This document shows positions 53,529-63,090 of a stretch of 64,000 nucleotides of DNA, piece after piece. Every line of letters begins with the position of its first letter. Position 1 is the stretch's first letter. The stretch comes from an uncultured Pelagibacteraceae bacterium. Its GTDB lineage: Bacteria > Pseudomonadota > Alphaproteobacteria > Pelagibacterales > Pelagibacteraceae. A program made the position numbers and the translations under genes. The DNA lies in the NCBI GenBank assembly GCA_902635845.1, contig CACPPK010000003.1:1-64000 (forward strand). The letters are read 5' to 3'. The notes below the pieces were generated by a model. That model was not told where the DNA came from and searched no databases. It saw only the letters and a list, made by a program, of their open reading frames with translations.

Positions 53529-54019
53529 ATTATTTTTATTTTAGTATTTTTTTTGATTAGTTTAAGCATAATTAAAAAATCTTTCTTTTTTAAGGCCACA
53601 CACCCCAATGTAGGTTTATAGTTTTCTGTCAAATGTATAAAAATACAACTTCCTTTGTTTTTTATTGATCTATCAAAGTTATATTTAATTGGTATTAATA
53701 AATCATATTTATAATCTTTTCTCTGAAGCTTCTCGTGCCTTATTTTTTCTCTGGTGTTTATTAATTTATTATATTTATAAGAATACCTAGAATCGTTCGA
53801 CCAACCCATGGAATTTCTAATTTCAATACATTTTAGTTTTGTTAGAGGTTTTTTTAATCTATCTTTCCTAAAATAAAGATTTTCAATTTTAAATGTTCCC
53901 TTCGGGGTTTTTTTATCTCCCTCTTTTTTAAATGCTGTCGTACCTCTCTTTCCTATACAACATTGAAAACTAAAATCATCTATTTGAAGTGTATGTTTAT
54001 TTTTAACCAGAATTGTCAT
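53525..54019 (-). CDS. L,D-transpeptidase (YkuD) family protein
   Basis: KKTPKGTFKIENLYFR; CIFIHLTENYKPTLGCVALKKKDF (HxxTxGC-type). Confidence 0.82.
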   Translation of the reverse strand: MTILVKNKHTLQIDDFSFQCCIGKRGTTAFKKEGDKKTPKGTFKIENLYFRKDRLKKPLTKLKCIEIRNSMGWSNDSRYSYKYNKLINTREKIRHEKLQRKDYKYDLLIPIKYNFDRSIKNKGSCIFIHLTENYKPTLGCVALKKKDFLIMLKLIKKNTKIKII

Positions 54020-54038
54020 ATCTTAATAGTAAATAAAT

Positions 54039-54596
54039 ATGCAAAATTTAATTATATATAAATTCAATCCACTTTATCATATCATAAAAGAAATTGAGAA
54101 TGATTTAAATTTTACAGTCATTGAAATAACTAGTGAAAAAGTTTTATTTAAAAAAATTAAATCATTAAGTAATTACTTAATAATTTCCAAAAACAAAAAT
54201 TTAGATTTAAGTAATCAAATTATTTTCAAAAATTTTCCGATCAAAATAAAAAAACTAATTGAAAAATTGAATATTGAATTTTTAAAAATAAAATTTAGTC
54301 ATCAATCAAAAATTAAAATTAAAAACTACATGATTGATTTAAATTCTAGAATTATTTCATTCAATAATGATAATTTAAAACTTACTGAGAAGGAAATAAA
54401 TACAATTATTTACCTATCAAATAGCAATCAACCAATTAGCATAAAGGAACTACAAAGTGCAGTATGGGGATACCAATCTAATATGGAAACTCATACTGTG
54501 GAAACACATATATACAGATTGAGAAAAAAAATTTTAAATACATTTAAAGATCAAAATTTTTTAATGAGTAGAAAGGATGGCTATTTAATAAATTAA
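54039..54596 (+). CDS. OmpR-type winged-helix protein with degenerate receiver-like N-terminus
   Basis: LTEKEINTIIYLSNSNQPISIKELQSAVWGYQSNMETHTVETHIYRLRKKI; no recognisable Asp phosphoacceptor motif. Confidence 0.8.
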   Translation: MQNLIIYKFNPLYHIIKEIENDLNFTVIEITSEKVLFKKIKSLSNYLIISKNKNLDLSNQIIFKNFPIKIKKLIEKLNIEFLKIKFSHQSKIKIKNYMIDLNSRIISFNNDNLKLTEKEINTIIYLSNSNQPISIKELQSAVWGYQSNMETHTVETHIYRLRKKILNTFKDQNFLMSRKDGYLIN

Positions 54597-54603
54597 AAAA
54601 TAA

Positions 54604-55218
54604 TTACTTAAAATTATTAATATTAATATTAAAACTTATTACTACTCTATCTTCATTAGATTTATTTTCCTCTACACCGTGTGGCAAGTAAGCTGGAAAA
54701 AGTAATAAGTCTCCTTCTTCGATTTCTAATCTTGCAACTTTTAAATTAAATTCAGTTGGCCGCTCTAAAACTGGATAACTGTGCCTGCTTATAGAAAGAG
54801 GATTTTCGACAATAAATTTTCCGCAATCTTTAGGCGCTTTAACATAATATGCTGCGCTGAGATAAGAATTTGGATGTGTATGAATTGTATTGAAGTCATT
54901 TTTTTTGTTTATTATTGACCACATTTCGGTACAGATTACTCTACTTGGATCTAATTTCCATCCAAAAGCTTTTATTGCATCAAAAACATGTTTAGTAGTT
55001 TCCAATAAAAATTTGTGTTGTATTGAATTTGTATCTTTTAAATCAAAAGGTTTTGAATGCCAGCCTCCTTTATTTGATCTTTGTATACCACTTTTATCTT
55101 CATTATATAGTTTATATATGTAATTCGATAATTTTTCGTTGTACTCTTTAAAATTATCAACTTTATATTTAAATACTGGTTGTGGAAAAAAATTTAATGT
55201 TTCTTTTTGATTAATCAT
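54604..55218 (-). CDS. 2OG-Fe(II) oxygenase family protein
   Basis: HTHPNSYLSAAYYVKAPKDCGKFIVENP; GDLLLFPAYLPHGVEENKSNEDRVVISFNIN. Confidence 0.8.
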   Translation of the reverse strand: MINQKETLNFFPQPVFKYKVDNFKEYNEKLSNYIYKLYNEDKSGIQRSNKGGWHSKPFDLKDTNSIQHKFLLETTKHVFDAIKAFGWKLDPSRVICTEMWSIINKKNDFNTIHTHPNSYLSAAYYVKAPKDCGKFIVENPLSISRHSYPVLERPTEFNLKVARLEIEEGDLLLFPAYLPHGVEENKSNEDRVVISFNININNFK

Positions 55219-55307
55219 TTTAAGTTTAAGATCTTATATTACGAAAAATAAAAATACAACTTTAGATTAACATGATTATAATTGTTTAATGATTAATATT
55301 TATTGTG

Positions 55308-55424
55308 ATGAAAAATATAAAAAAAAAAAATCCATATTTAGAAAAACTTTTTACAAAAAAATATAAACCAAAAATAATTAAGCCCAAAAAAGGAAAGGGT
55401 AGTTTTAAAAGAAAAAAAAGTTAA
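55308..55424 (+). CDS. 38-aa ArfA-like alternative ribosome-rescue factor
   Basis: MKNIKKKNPYLEKLFTKKYKPKIIKPKKGKGSFKRKKS*; KKGKGS(Y/F)xRK is the ArfA signature. Below the size cut-off of the ORF track. Confidence 0.6.
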   Translation: MKNIKKKNPYLEKLFTKKYKPKIIKPKKGKGSFKRKKS

Positions 55425-55426
55425 GT

Positions 55427-56356
55427 CTAAAGTCTTGCTCCAATTTGCTGTATTACTCTAGATGCCATTTCTGTACCCTTTTCTAAACATTTTTTTATTG
55501 ACCATTTATTTAGGTACCCATGTAAAAATCCGGAAGCAAAAAGGTCTCCTGCGCCTGTTAAGTCAACAATTTCTAGATTTTTCATTATTTTATTTTCAAC
55601 AACATCATTACCGTAAATTGCAACTGCTCCTTTCTCACCCCTAGTCACAACCACTAATTTATTCAGTTTTTTTGAAAAGTTTATAACTTCGTCAAAATTT
55701 TTTGCTTCAATTAGTGATGATATTTCTTGTTCATTAGCGAAAGTTATATCTAGTTTATTTTTTACTAAATTTAAAAAATGAGGTTTGTGTCTATCCACAC
55801 AAAATTGATCAGAAAGCGACATGGCAACTTTATTTGCGTTGTTGATGGCTTTATCAAACGCTTTTTTAGGTTCCCCCTCATCCCATAAGTAACCTTCTAA
55901 AAATATCATCTCACTTTGTTTAACTGCGTTAATATCAACATCGTATTCATTAATTTTTCCAGCAGTTCCAAGAAAAGTACACATTGTTCTTTCAGAGTCT
56001 GGAGTAACTAATATTAAACAAGTACCTGTTGGTAATTCCTCTACTTTTTTTGAGTAAAAATATTTTACGTTTTCCTTTCTCAAACCTTCTTCGTACTTAC
56101 TTCCAAATTGATCATTTGAGATTTTACCTATAAAACCTACTTTGTTACCAAGCTGAGATATGCCAACTATTGAATTAGCTACAGATCCTCCAGAAACAGT
56201 TTTTTCTATTTTAAGATTAGTTAATAAGTTTTTAAATTCATTTTCATCAAAAAATAATTTCATTGTACTCTTTGTGAGATTATTTTTATTAATAAAATTG
56301 TCATCTACTTTACAAATGACATCAACTATTGCATTTCCTATACCTAAAATTTTCAT
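55427..56356 (-). CDS. PfkB-family carbohydrate/nucleoside kinase (adenosine kinase-like)
   Basis: GGSVANSIVGISQLGNKVGFIGKISNDQFG; VDLTGAGDLFASGFLHGYL. Confidence 0.9.
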   Translation of the reverse strand: MKILGIGNAIVDVICKVDDNFINKNNLTKSTMKLFFDENEFKNLLTNLKIEKTVSGGSVANSIVGISQLGNKVGFIGKISNDQFGSKYEEGLRKENVKYFYSKKVEELPTGTCLILVTPDSERTMCTFLGTAGKINEYDVDINAVKQSEMIFLEGYLWDEGEPKKAFDKAINNANKVAMSLSDQFCVDRHKPHFLNLVKNKLDITFANEQEISSLIEAKNFDEVINFSKKLNKLVVVTRGEKGAVAIYGNDVVENKIMKNLEIVDLTGAGDLFASGFLHGYLNKWSIKKCLEKGTEMASRVIQQIGARL

Positions 56357-56357
56357 A

Positions 56358-57011
56358 TTAAGCCTTTTTGGTAATAACAGGTTTTTTTCTATTTGGGTAG
56401 CAAGTAGTACATATTTTGCATTTTAAACCATAGCAGTCTCTTGCTTTACAGTACTCTCTACCATAGAAAATAATTTGTAAATGTAGTTTAGACCATATTT
56501 TTTTTGGAAATATTCGTTTTAAATCTTTCTCCGTTTGAATTACATTTATTCCATTTGTTAGACCCCATCTTTGTGCAAGTCTATGAATGTGAGTGTCCAC
56601 TGCAAATGCTGGATAGCCAAAACCTTGAGACATTACAACACTAGCTGTTTTATGACCTACTCCAGGAAGCTTTTCTAGTTCCTCAAAAGTTCTAGGTACT
56701 TTTCCGTTATGTCTTTCTAAAAGCTGCTTTGACATCAAATAAATGCTTTTAGCTTTAACTCTAAAAATACCAATTTTTTTAATTAATTTTTCGATTTTCT
56801 TTCTTCCTAATTTAACAAAGTGTTCCGGCTTATAGAATTTTGGGTATATATTTTTTGTTACATTGTTAACATTCACATCAGTACATTGCGCTGAAAGAAG
56901 TACAGATATCAATAGGGTAAAAGTATTTTTACTTTTAAGAGGTACTGGTGCTTTAGGATATATTTTATTTAGTGTTTTAATAATTATTTTTGCTTTCTGC
57001 TTTTCATTCAT
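56358..57011 (-). CDS. nth: Endonuclease III
   Basis: LLISVLLSAQCTDVNVN; LEKLPGVGHKTASVVM; FAVDTHIHRLAQRWGL; CxxxxxxCxxCxxxxxC cluster. Confidence 0.96.
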   Translation of the reverse strand: MNEKQKAKIIIKTLNKIYPKAPVPLKSKNTFTLLISVLLSAQCTDVNVNNVTKNIYPKFYKPEHFVKLGRKKIEKLIKKIGIFRVKAKSIYLMSKQLLERHNGKVPRTFEELEKLPGVGHKTASVVMSQGFGYPAFAVDTHIHRLAQRWGLTNGINVIQTEKDLKRIFPKKIWSKLHLQIIFYGREYCKARDCYGLKCKICTTCYPNRKKPVITKKA

Positions 57012-57787
57012 TATGAAAAGTTAAGCAAATCTCTCATGGAGTACAATCCGGCTTTTTTTTTCATCAACCATTTGGCGGCAGTTAATGCTCCATCAGAATA
57101 AAGGGTTCTATCAAAAGCTTCATGATTTAAACTAATTATTTCTTTTCCACTTGAGAATTTTACCTCATGTTCTCCAATAATTTCACCTTTTCTAATTGAA
57201 TTAAAATTAATCTTTTTTCCATAAGGAAAGGATCTTTTGTTTAAAAATTTTTTTCCAATCATATTATATAAATTTTTATTCTTTCCATCAGCAATTCCCT
57301 TTCCAAGCATTAGAGCTGTGCCAGATGGATAGTCTTTTTTGTGTTTATGATGTATTTCAAAAATTTTGCTTAAGTATTGCTCATTTAATGATTTTGATGC
57401 TATTTCAGTTAAATACATCAATAAATTTACACCTAAGCTCATATTCCCAGCTTTTAAAATTGGTATTTTTTTTGAATATTTTTTAATTTGATTTTCTTGG
57501 TTCCTATTAAAGCCAGTTGTACCAATTACGACCCTTTTTTTTAGTTTTGACACAATTTTTAATATATCCATTGTGCAATCAGGAACAGTAAAATCAATAA
57601 TTACATCAGCTTTTTTAAAGGCTTTTTCTGAGTTTAACTCAGGCATTATTCCAATAAATTTTTTACTAATTTGTCTATTTTCTGTAAGTGTAACTAATTT
57701 AAAATTTTTACTTTTTTTAGATGACTTAATTAGTTGTTGGCCCATTCTTCCCATACATCCAGAAATAGCTAAGTTAATTTTTTTCAT
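57011..57787 (-). CDS. dapB: 4-hydroxy-tetrahydrodipicolinate reductase
   Basis: AISGCMGRMGQQLI; EIHHKHKKDYPSGTAL; IIGEHEVKF. Confidence 0.95.
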   Translation of the reverse strand: MKKINLAISGCMGRMGQQLIKSSKKSKNFKLVTLTENRQISKKFIGIMPELNSEKAFKKADVIIDFTVPDCTMDILKIVSKLKKRVVIGTTGFNRNQENQIKKYSKKIPILKAGNMSLGVNLLMYLTEIASKSLNEQYLSKIFEIHHKHKKDYPSGTALMLGKGIADGKNKNLYNMIGKKFLNKRSFPYGKKINFNSIRKGEIIGEHEVKFSSGKEIISLNHEAFDRTLYSDGALTAAKWLMKKKAGLYSMRDLLNFS

Positions 57788-57791
57788 TTAA

Positions 57792-58643
57792 TTATAAATA
57801 TTCTAACTCTTTCATTTCTTTATTAAATTTTAAATTTATCTCTTCAATAATTTCATTGTTTAAAAGTTTTTTCCAATCATTTTTTGGACCTAGGTTGAAA
57901 AATTTTACTTTATTTTCATTATGACCTCTTGCATTTTCTGAAAAATAACCTTTATTCTCTAAATTTTGCATGTATTTAAAAGAAGTTGTTTCAATAGCTT
58001 TATTTATCTTTTTCTCATCAAATTTATTTTTTGTTAATTTTTCTATGTAATTTACTATTTTATTAAACTCTATTTCTGGATTTTCTTGTAGATCTTCATA
58101 CTTAATTAAAAGATAATTTTTAGTTTTATTTTTCCAAGTTTGATAGTGAATGTTCCACGAGCTTATTAAAGTTGGTATCATATTATCTCTTAATTTATCA
58201 TCTTCATTATTCTCTATGCCAATCCAATGTTTTTCTTTGGAAATAAATTCTAGGGCTTTATTTTGATTATTAAATGAAAAATGATTTTTTATTGATAATA
58301 AAACATTCCTAGGGTCTCTAACCACATGAATTGCTCCTAAGGTATTTTCATCGTCAGTAAACTTATATTTCCCTATTATACAATTTATTTGGTGAGTTTT
58401 TAAAAATTTGATTTTTTTATCAAGATTTAAAAAATTTTGGACTATAGTCCAGTTTCTATAAATTTGTTCTGGATTTTGTAAATCATCAACAAAATCTTTA
58501 AATTGTGATCTTGCAGGAAATTGTCTTATTTTTTTTAAATTAGAAAAGTCATTTTGACCTTCATTTGTATATAATAATGCACTGATAAATGATCTTATCC
58601 AAGTATTTCCACTTTTAGGATAAGAAGCTAGCCAAATAATCAT
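57792..58643 (-). CDS. PAPS-dependent sulfotransferase-like protein, second copy (start moved to internal Met)
   Basis: MIIWLASYPKSGNTWIRSFISALL; IHVVRDPRNVLLSIKNHF; the longer listed ORF runs into dnaJ. Confidence 0.85.
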   Translation of the reverse strand: MIIWLASYPKSGNTWIRSFISALLYTNEGQNDFSNLKKIRQFPARSQFKDFVDDLQNPEQIYRNWTIVQNFLNLDKKIKFLKTHQINCIIGKYKFTDDENTLGAIHVVRDPRNVLLSIKNHFSFNNQNKALEFISKEKHWIGIENNEDDKLRDNMIPTLISSWNIHYQTWKNKTKNYLLIKYEDLQENPEIEFNKIVNYIEKLTKNKFDEKKINKAIETTSFKYMQNLENKGYFSENARGHNENKVKFFNLGPKNDWKKLLNNEIIEEINLKFNKEMKELEYL

Positions 58644-58653
58644 TTGATATTTA

Positions 58654-59781
58654 TCAATTCTTCCAGAAATCTTTGGCTTTTTGGAAGAATTTCCTAATAC
58701 TTGGATTTGACTTATCGTTTTCAATTTCTCTAAATTTTTCCAGTAATTCTCTCTGTTTTTTATTTAAGTAAACTGGTACCTCTGTTTTGACTTGTACATA
58801 AAGGTCTCCAAAATCACCTCTTTTCATAAAAGGCATACCTTTGCCTTTTAATCTAAATTGTTTTCCATTCTGAGTTCCATCAGGGATTTTAATTTTTGCT
58901 TTTCCGCCATCAATAGTTGGAATTTCAATAGTTGTGCCTAATGCAGCATCTGCAAAAGAAAGTGGAAATTCAAAAAATAAATTTTCATCTGATCTTTTAA
59001 ACAAGTTATGAGAGTTAACGTTGATAAATAAATAAAGATCACCAGTTGCCCCACCTCTTGTGCCTGCCTCACCTTTTCCTGCAAGTCTTATTCTAGTTCC
59101 ATCATCTACACCTTTTGGAATTGTAACGGATATTCTTTTAGATGCTTGTCTTTTACCCTGACCATTGCAATCATTGCAAGGGTTTGTAATTTCTTCTCCA
59201 TTTCCATTACATTGAGGACATGTTTGTTGGACAGTAAAGAAACCTTGATTGGATCTTATTCTACCATTACCCCCACAATATGAGCATCTGTCTGGAGAAT
59301 AGCCTGGTTTCGATCCATTACCTTTACAAGTTCCACACTGTTCTGATGTTGAAAACTTAATGTCCTGTTTTTTTCCGTGATAAGCTTCTTCTAGAGATAT
59401 AGATAAATCGTACCTTAGGTCAGAACCTCTGTTATTTGATTTTCTACTTCTTGATCGTCCGCCTCCTCCAAAATCTCCAAAGAAATCTTCAAAAATATCT
59501 GAAAAATCTGCTCCACTGAAACCACCAAAACCTCCGCCTGGTCTTCCACCACCGTTTTCGAATGCAGCATGACCAAAATTATCATAGTTTTGTTTTTTTT
59601 CTTTATCGGAGAGAATTCCGTAGGCTTCACTAGCTTCTTTGAATTTTTCCTCTGCTTTCGAGTCCCCTGGATTTTTGTCAGGATGATATTTAACAGCTAG
59701 TTTTCTATATGCAGATTTTAATTCGTCAGGGCTCGCGCTTTTGTTAACGCCAAGGACATCGTAATAGTCTCTTTTAGCCAT
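58654..59781 (-). CDS. dnaJ: Chaperone DnaJ
   Basis: [40 protein letters not shown]; four CxxCxGxG repeats. Confidence 0.97.
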   Translation of the reverse strand: MAKRDYYDVLGVNKSASPDELKSAYRKLAVKYHPDKNPGDSKAEEKFKEASEAYGILSDKEKKQNYDNFGHAAFENGGGRPGGGFGGFSGADFSDIFEDFFGDFGGGGRSRSRKSNNRGSDLRYDLSISLEEAYHGKKQDIKFSTSEQCGTCKGNGSKPGYSPDRCSYCGGNGRIRSNQGFFTVQQTCPQCNGNGEEITNPCNDCNGQGKRQASKRISVTIPKGVDDGTRIRLAGKGEAGTRGGATGDLYLFINVNSHNLFKRSDENLFFEFPLSFADAALGTTIEIPTIDGGKAKIKIPDGTQNGKQFRLKGKGMPFMKRGDFGDLYVQVKTEVPVYLNKKQRELLEKFREIENDKSNPSIRKFFQKAKDFWKN

Positions 59782-59810
59782 CAAATTACCCCAGACAATT
59801 AAATGTCAGT

Positions 59811-61736
59811 TTAAGCGCTTTTTTCTTTATTCTCGTCTTTTACTTCTTCGAAATCAGCATCAACAACATTCTCGTCTTTTTTACCCGCATCATCTCCACC
59901 ATCATCTTTTCCAGACTCAGGTTTTGCACTTTGTTGTGATTTGTAGATTGCTTCTCCAAGTTTCATTGAAGCTTGAACTAAAGTTTCAGTCTTTTTCTTT
60001 ATATCTTCAGTGTCCTCACCTTTTAAAGCTTCTTTTACTGCAGATGATGCATCTTCAATTGCTTTTTTCTCTGCATCAGAAATCTTAGAGCCATGCTCTT
60101 TTAAATTCTTTTCAGTAGAGTGAATTAAAGTATCTGCTTGGTTTCTAACATCAACAGATTCTCTTTTCTTTTTATCAGCTTCTTTATTAGCTTCTGCATC
60201 TTTAACCATTTTTTCAATTTCTTCATCACTTAGTCCACCTGAAGCTTGAATTTGTATCTTTTGTTCTTTGCCGGTACCCTTATCTTTAGCTGAAACATTT
60301 ACTATTCCATTTGCATCAATATCAAATGTAACTTCAATTTGAGGCACTCCTCTTGGTGCCGGTGCAATACCCACTAATTCAAAGTTACCTAAAGCTTTAT
60401 TGTCAGCTGCCATTTCTCTTTCACCCTGTAGAACTCTAATAGATACAGCTGGTTGATTATCTTCAGCAGTTGAAAACACCTGGCTTTTCTTAGTTGGAAT
60501 TGTTGTATTTTTATCAATTAGTTTTGTAGAAACTCCTCCAAGTGTTTCGATACCAAGTGATAGTGGAGTTACATCTAATAGAAGCACATCTTTAACATCA
60601 CCTTGTAATACTCCTGCTTGAATAGCAGCACCCATTGCAACAACTTCATCTGGGTTAACACTTTTGTTTGGATCTTTTCCGAAGAAGTTTTTAACTTCTT
60701 CTAATACTTTTGGCATTCTAGTCATACCACCGACCATAACTACTTCATCTATTTCACTAGCAGTGACTCCTGCATCTTTTAAAGCTGTCTTGCATGGAGG
60801 CATGGTTCTAGCAATCAAGTCCTCAACTAAAGCTTCAAGTTTTGCTCTAGTCATTTTTAAATTAATGTGTTTCGGACCTGTTTTATCTGCCGTAATGAAA
60901 GGTAAATTTATATCCGTTTGTTCAGCAGAAGATAATTCTATTTTTGCTTTTTCAGCAGCCTCCTTCAACCTTTGTAATGCAAGTTTATCTGACTTAAGAT
61001 CAATTCCGTTATCTTTCTTAAATTCAGAAATTAAATAATCAACAACAGCATTATCAAAATCCTCACCACCTAGAAAAGTATCACCATTAGTTGATTTAAC
61101 CTCAAAAACTCCATCACCAAGTTCTAAAATAGAAACATCGAATGTTCCTCCACCTAAATCATACACAGCAATTTTTTTATTTTGTTTTTTATCTAGACCA
61201 TATGCAAGAGATGCAGCAGTTGGTTCGTTAATAATCCTTAAAACTTCTAACCCAGCAATTTTTCCTGCATCTTTTGTTGCCTGTCTTTGTGCATCATTGA
61301 AGTATGCCGGTACTGTAATAACAGCTTTAGTTACAGCTTGTCCTAAATATTTTTCTGCTGTTTCTTTCATTTTTTGTAAAATGAACGCAGATATTTGAGA
61401 AGGAGAATATTTTTCACCCTTTGCCTCAATCCAAGCATCTCCTTTTTCAGAATTAATTATTTTAAATGGCGCAGCCTCTACATCTTTTTTAACGGTCGGA
61501 TCGTCAAAATTTCTTCCAATTAATCTTTTAACTGCAAATATTGTATTCTCTGGATTTGTAACAGCTTGCCTTTTTGCAGGTTGTCCAATTAATTTTTCGT
61601 TTTCATCCGTAAATGCCACAACCGATGGAGTAGTTCTTGCTCCTTCAGCATTTTCTAAAACTTTAGCCTGTGTTCCTTCCATAATGGCAACACATGAATT
61701 TGTTGTTCCTAGGTCTATTCCAATAATTTTGCTCAT
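59811..61736 (-). CDS. dnaK: Chaperone DnaK
   Basis: [52 protein letters not shown]. Confidence 0.98.
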   Translation of the reverse strand: MSKIIGIDLGTTNSCVAIMEGTQAKVLENAEGARTTPSVVAFTDENEKLIGQPAKRQAVTNPENTIFAVKRLIGRNFDDPTVKKDVEAAPFKIINSEKGDAWIEAKGEKYSPSQISAFILQKMKETAEKYLGQAVTKAVITVPAYFNDAQRQATKDAGKIAGLEVLRIINEPTAASLAYGLDKKQNKKIAVYDLGGGTFDVSILELGDGVFEVKSTNGDTFLGGEDFDNAVVDYLISEFKKDNGIDLKSDKLALQRLKEAAEKAKIELSSAEQTDINLPFITADKTGPKHINLKMTRAKLEALVEDLIARTMPPCKTALKDAGVTASEIDEVVMVGGMTRMPKVLEEVKNFFGKDPNKSVNPDEVVAMGAAIQAGVLQGDVKDVLLLDVTPLSLGIETLGGVSTKLIDKNTTIPTKKSQVFSTAEDNQPAVSIRVLQGEREMAADNKALGNFELVGIAPAPRGVPQIEVTFDIDANGIVNVSAKDKGTGKEQKIQIQASGGLSDEEIEKMVKDAEANKEADKKKRESVDVRNQADTLIHSTEKNLKEHGSKISDAEKKAIEDASSAVKEALKGEDTEDIKKKTETLVQASMKLGEAIYKSQQSAKPESGKDDGGDDAGKKDENVVDADFEEVKDENKEKSA

Positions 61737-61757
61737 AATATTAATGCCTCTCTCGTC

Positions 61758-61785
61758 ATATAGGGTTTAAATCTGAAACTACAAG
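61758..61785 (-). promoter_or_regulatory. RpoH (sigma32)-like promoter of dnaK(J)
   Basis: Reverse strand CTTGTAG-N14-CCTATAT; matches alphaproteobacterial CTTG-N17-CYTATNT; between grpE and dnaK. Confidence 0.65.
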
Positions 61786-61797
61786 TTGATCTCATAA

Positions 61798-62451
61798 TTA
61801 TTTATTTCCTAGATTTTCCTTATTTTCTTCAGTTTTTTTCTCTTTAATTGTAACTTTTTTTGACACTCCTACTAATGAGGGTCTAAGCAATCTGTCTTTA
61901 ATAGTAAAGCCTTTTTGAATTTCCTGGATTATTATTCCAGGTTCTTTGGTGTCATCTTCTATTTCCATCATAGCCTGATGAAAGTTTGGATCTAGTTTTT
62001 TGTTAAGGCTATCAATTGGTTTAATGTTGTTTTTTTCAAATATTGAGATTAGATCTTTTTTAATAATGTCTAAATGTTCTAGCGTTTTTTTTAATGCCTC
62101 AGTTTCTTTTAACTTATCATCACTTTCAAGAACATGTTTTGATCGATCCAAGTTGTCAATCAAATTTAATGCCTCTTTAGCAAAACTATAACCACCATAT
62201 TCAAAAGCATCTTCTTTTTCTTTTTCAAATCTTCTTCTTTGATTTTCCATTTCAGCAAAAGTTCTTGCAAGTTTATCTTCAAGTTCAGCAATTTTTTCTT
62301 CTGGAGTTGGTTCTTTGATTTCTTCTTTAGGTTCCTGATCTGTTTCTTTTTTATTTTCCTCAGCTAAATTTTCTTCAGGTTCCTCAGTATCTATTACTGT
62401 ATCCTGGTTTTGATCAGCAGAAGTGCTATTTTGGTTTTCTTCTTTTTCCAT
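61798..62451 (-). CDS. grpE: Nucleotide exchange factor GrpE
   Basis: AEMENQRRRFEKEKEDAFEYGGYSFAKEALNLIDNLDRS; upstream of dnaK. Confidence 0.94.
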   Translation of the reverse strand: MEKEENQNSTSADQNQDTVIDTEEPEENLAEENKKETDQEPKEEIKEPTPEEKIAELEDKLARTFAEMENQRRRFEKEKEDAFEYGGYSFAKEALNLIDNLDRSKHVLESDDKLKETEALKKTLEHLDIIKKDLISIFEKNNIKPIDSLNKKLDPNFHQAMMEIEDDTKEPGIIIQEIQKGFTIKDRLLRPSLVGVSKKVTIKEKKTEENKENLGNK

Positions 62452-62459
62452 AGCATCTT

Positions 62460-62487
62460 ATATGGTAAGGATTTTAGTAATTTCTAG
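62460..62487 (-). promoter_or_regulatory. RpoH-like promoter of grpE
   Basis: Reverse strand CTAGAAA-N14-ACCATAT, same 7-N14-7 spacing as hslV and dnaK boxes. Confidence 0.5.
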
Positions 62488-63090
62488 ATGTCAAAACAAA
62501 AAATTAATAAATTGCTCATTGGTACTAATAACAAGGGTAAATTACGTGAAATCAAGAATATGTTGCCGAAAAGCATTAAAATTCATTCTACATCTGAATT
62601 TAATCTCAAGAGCCCAGTTGAAAATGGAAAGACATTTAAAGAAAATTCATTAATCAAATCAAAATATTTTTCAAAAAAAACAGGATTATTATGTTTGGCT
62701 GATGACTCGGGTTTAGAGATAGATTTTTTAGGTAAAAGTCCTGGAATTTATTCTGCAAGGTGGGGTGGTAAGCACGGAGATTTTGGCAAAGCTATAAGTA
62801 GAGTTTATAGAGAGCTAAATAAAAAAGATAGAAACTGGAAACTTAAAAAAATAAAAGCAAGATTTATTTGTGCACTTTCAATTACATATATTAATAAAAT
62901 AATTGCCTGTGTTTTGGGAAAAGTTGAGGGTTATATTTCACATGAACCAAAAGGAAAAAATGGATTTGGCTATGATCCGATTTTTATCCCTTTAAAAAAA
63001 AGAAAAACTTTTGGAGAAATGAAGCCATCCCAAAAATATAAGATGGATCATAGGTACCAAGCCTTTAAAAAAATTAAAAAATTTCTATAA
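62488..63090 (+). CDS. rdgB: XTP/dITP diphosphatase (RdgB/HAM1)
   Basis: LLIGTNNKGKLREIKNML; ENSLIKSKYFSKKTGLLCLADDSGLEIDFL; PGIYSARWGG; GFGYDPIFIP. Confidence 0.95.
   Translation: MSKQKINKLLIGTNNKGKLREIKNMLPKSIKIHSTSEFNLKSPVENGKTFKENSLIKSKYFSKKTGLLCLADDSGLEIDFLGKSPGIYSARWGGKHGDFGKAISRVYRELNKKDRNWKLKKIKARFICALSITYINKIIACVLGKVEGYISHEPKGKNGFGYDPIFIPLKKRKTFGEMKPSQKYKMDHRYQAFKKIKKFL

Noticed and set aside
60664-61038. 124-aa ORF opposite dnaK
   Set aside because: Known type of spurious antisense ORF in dnaK; no independent support.
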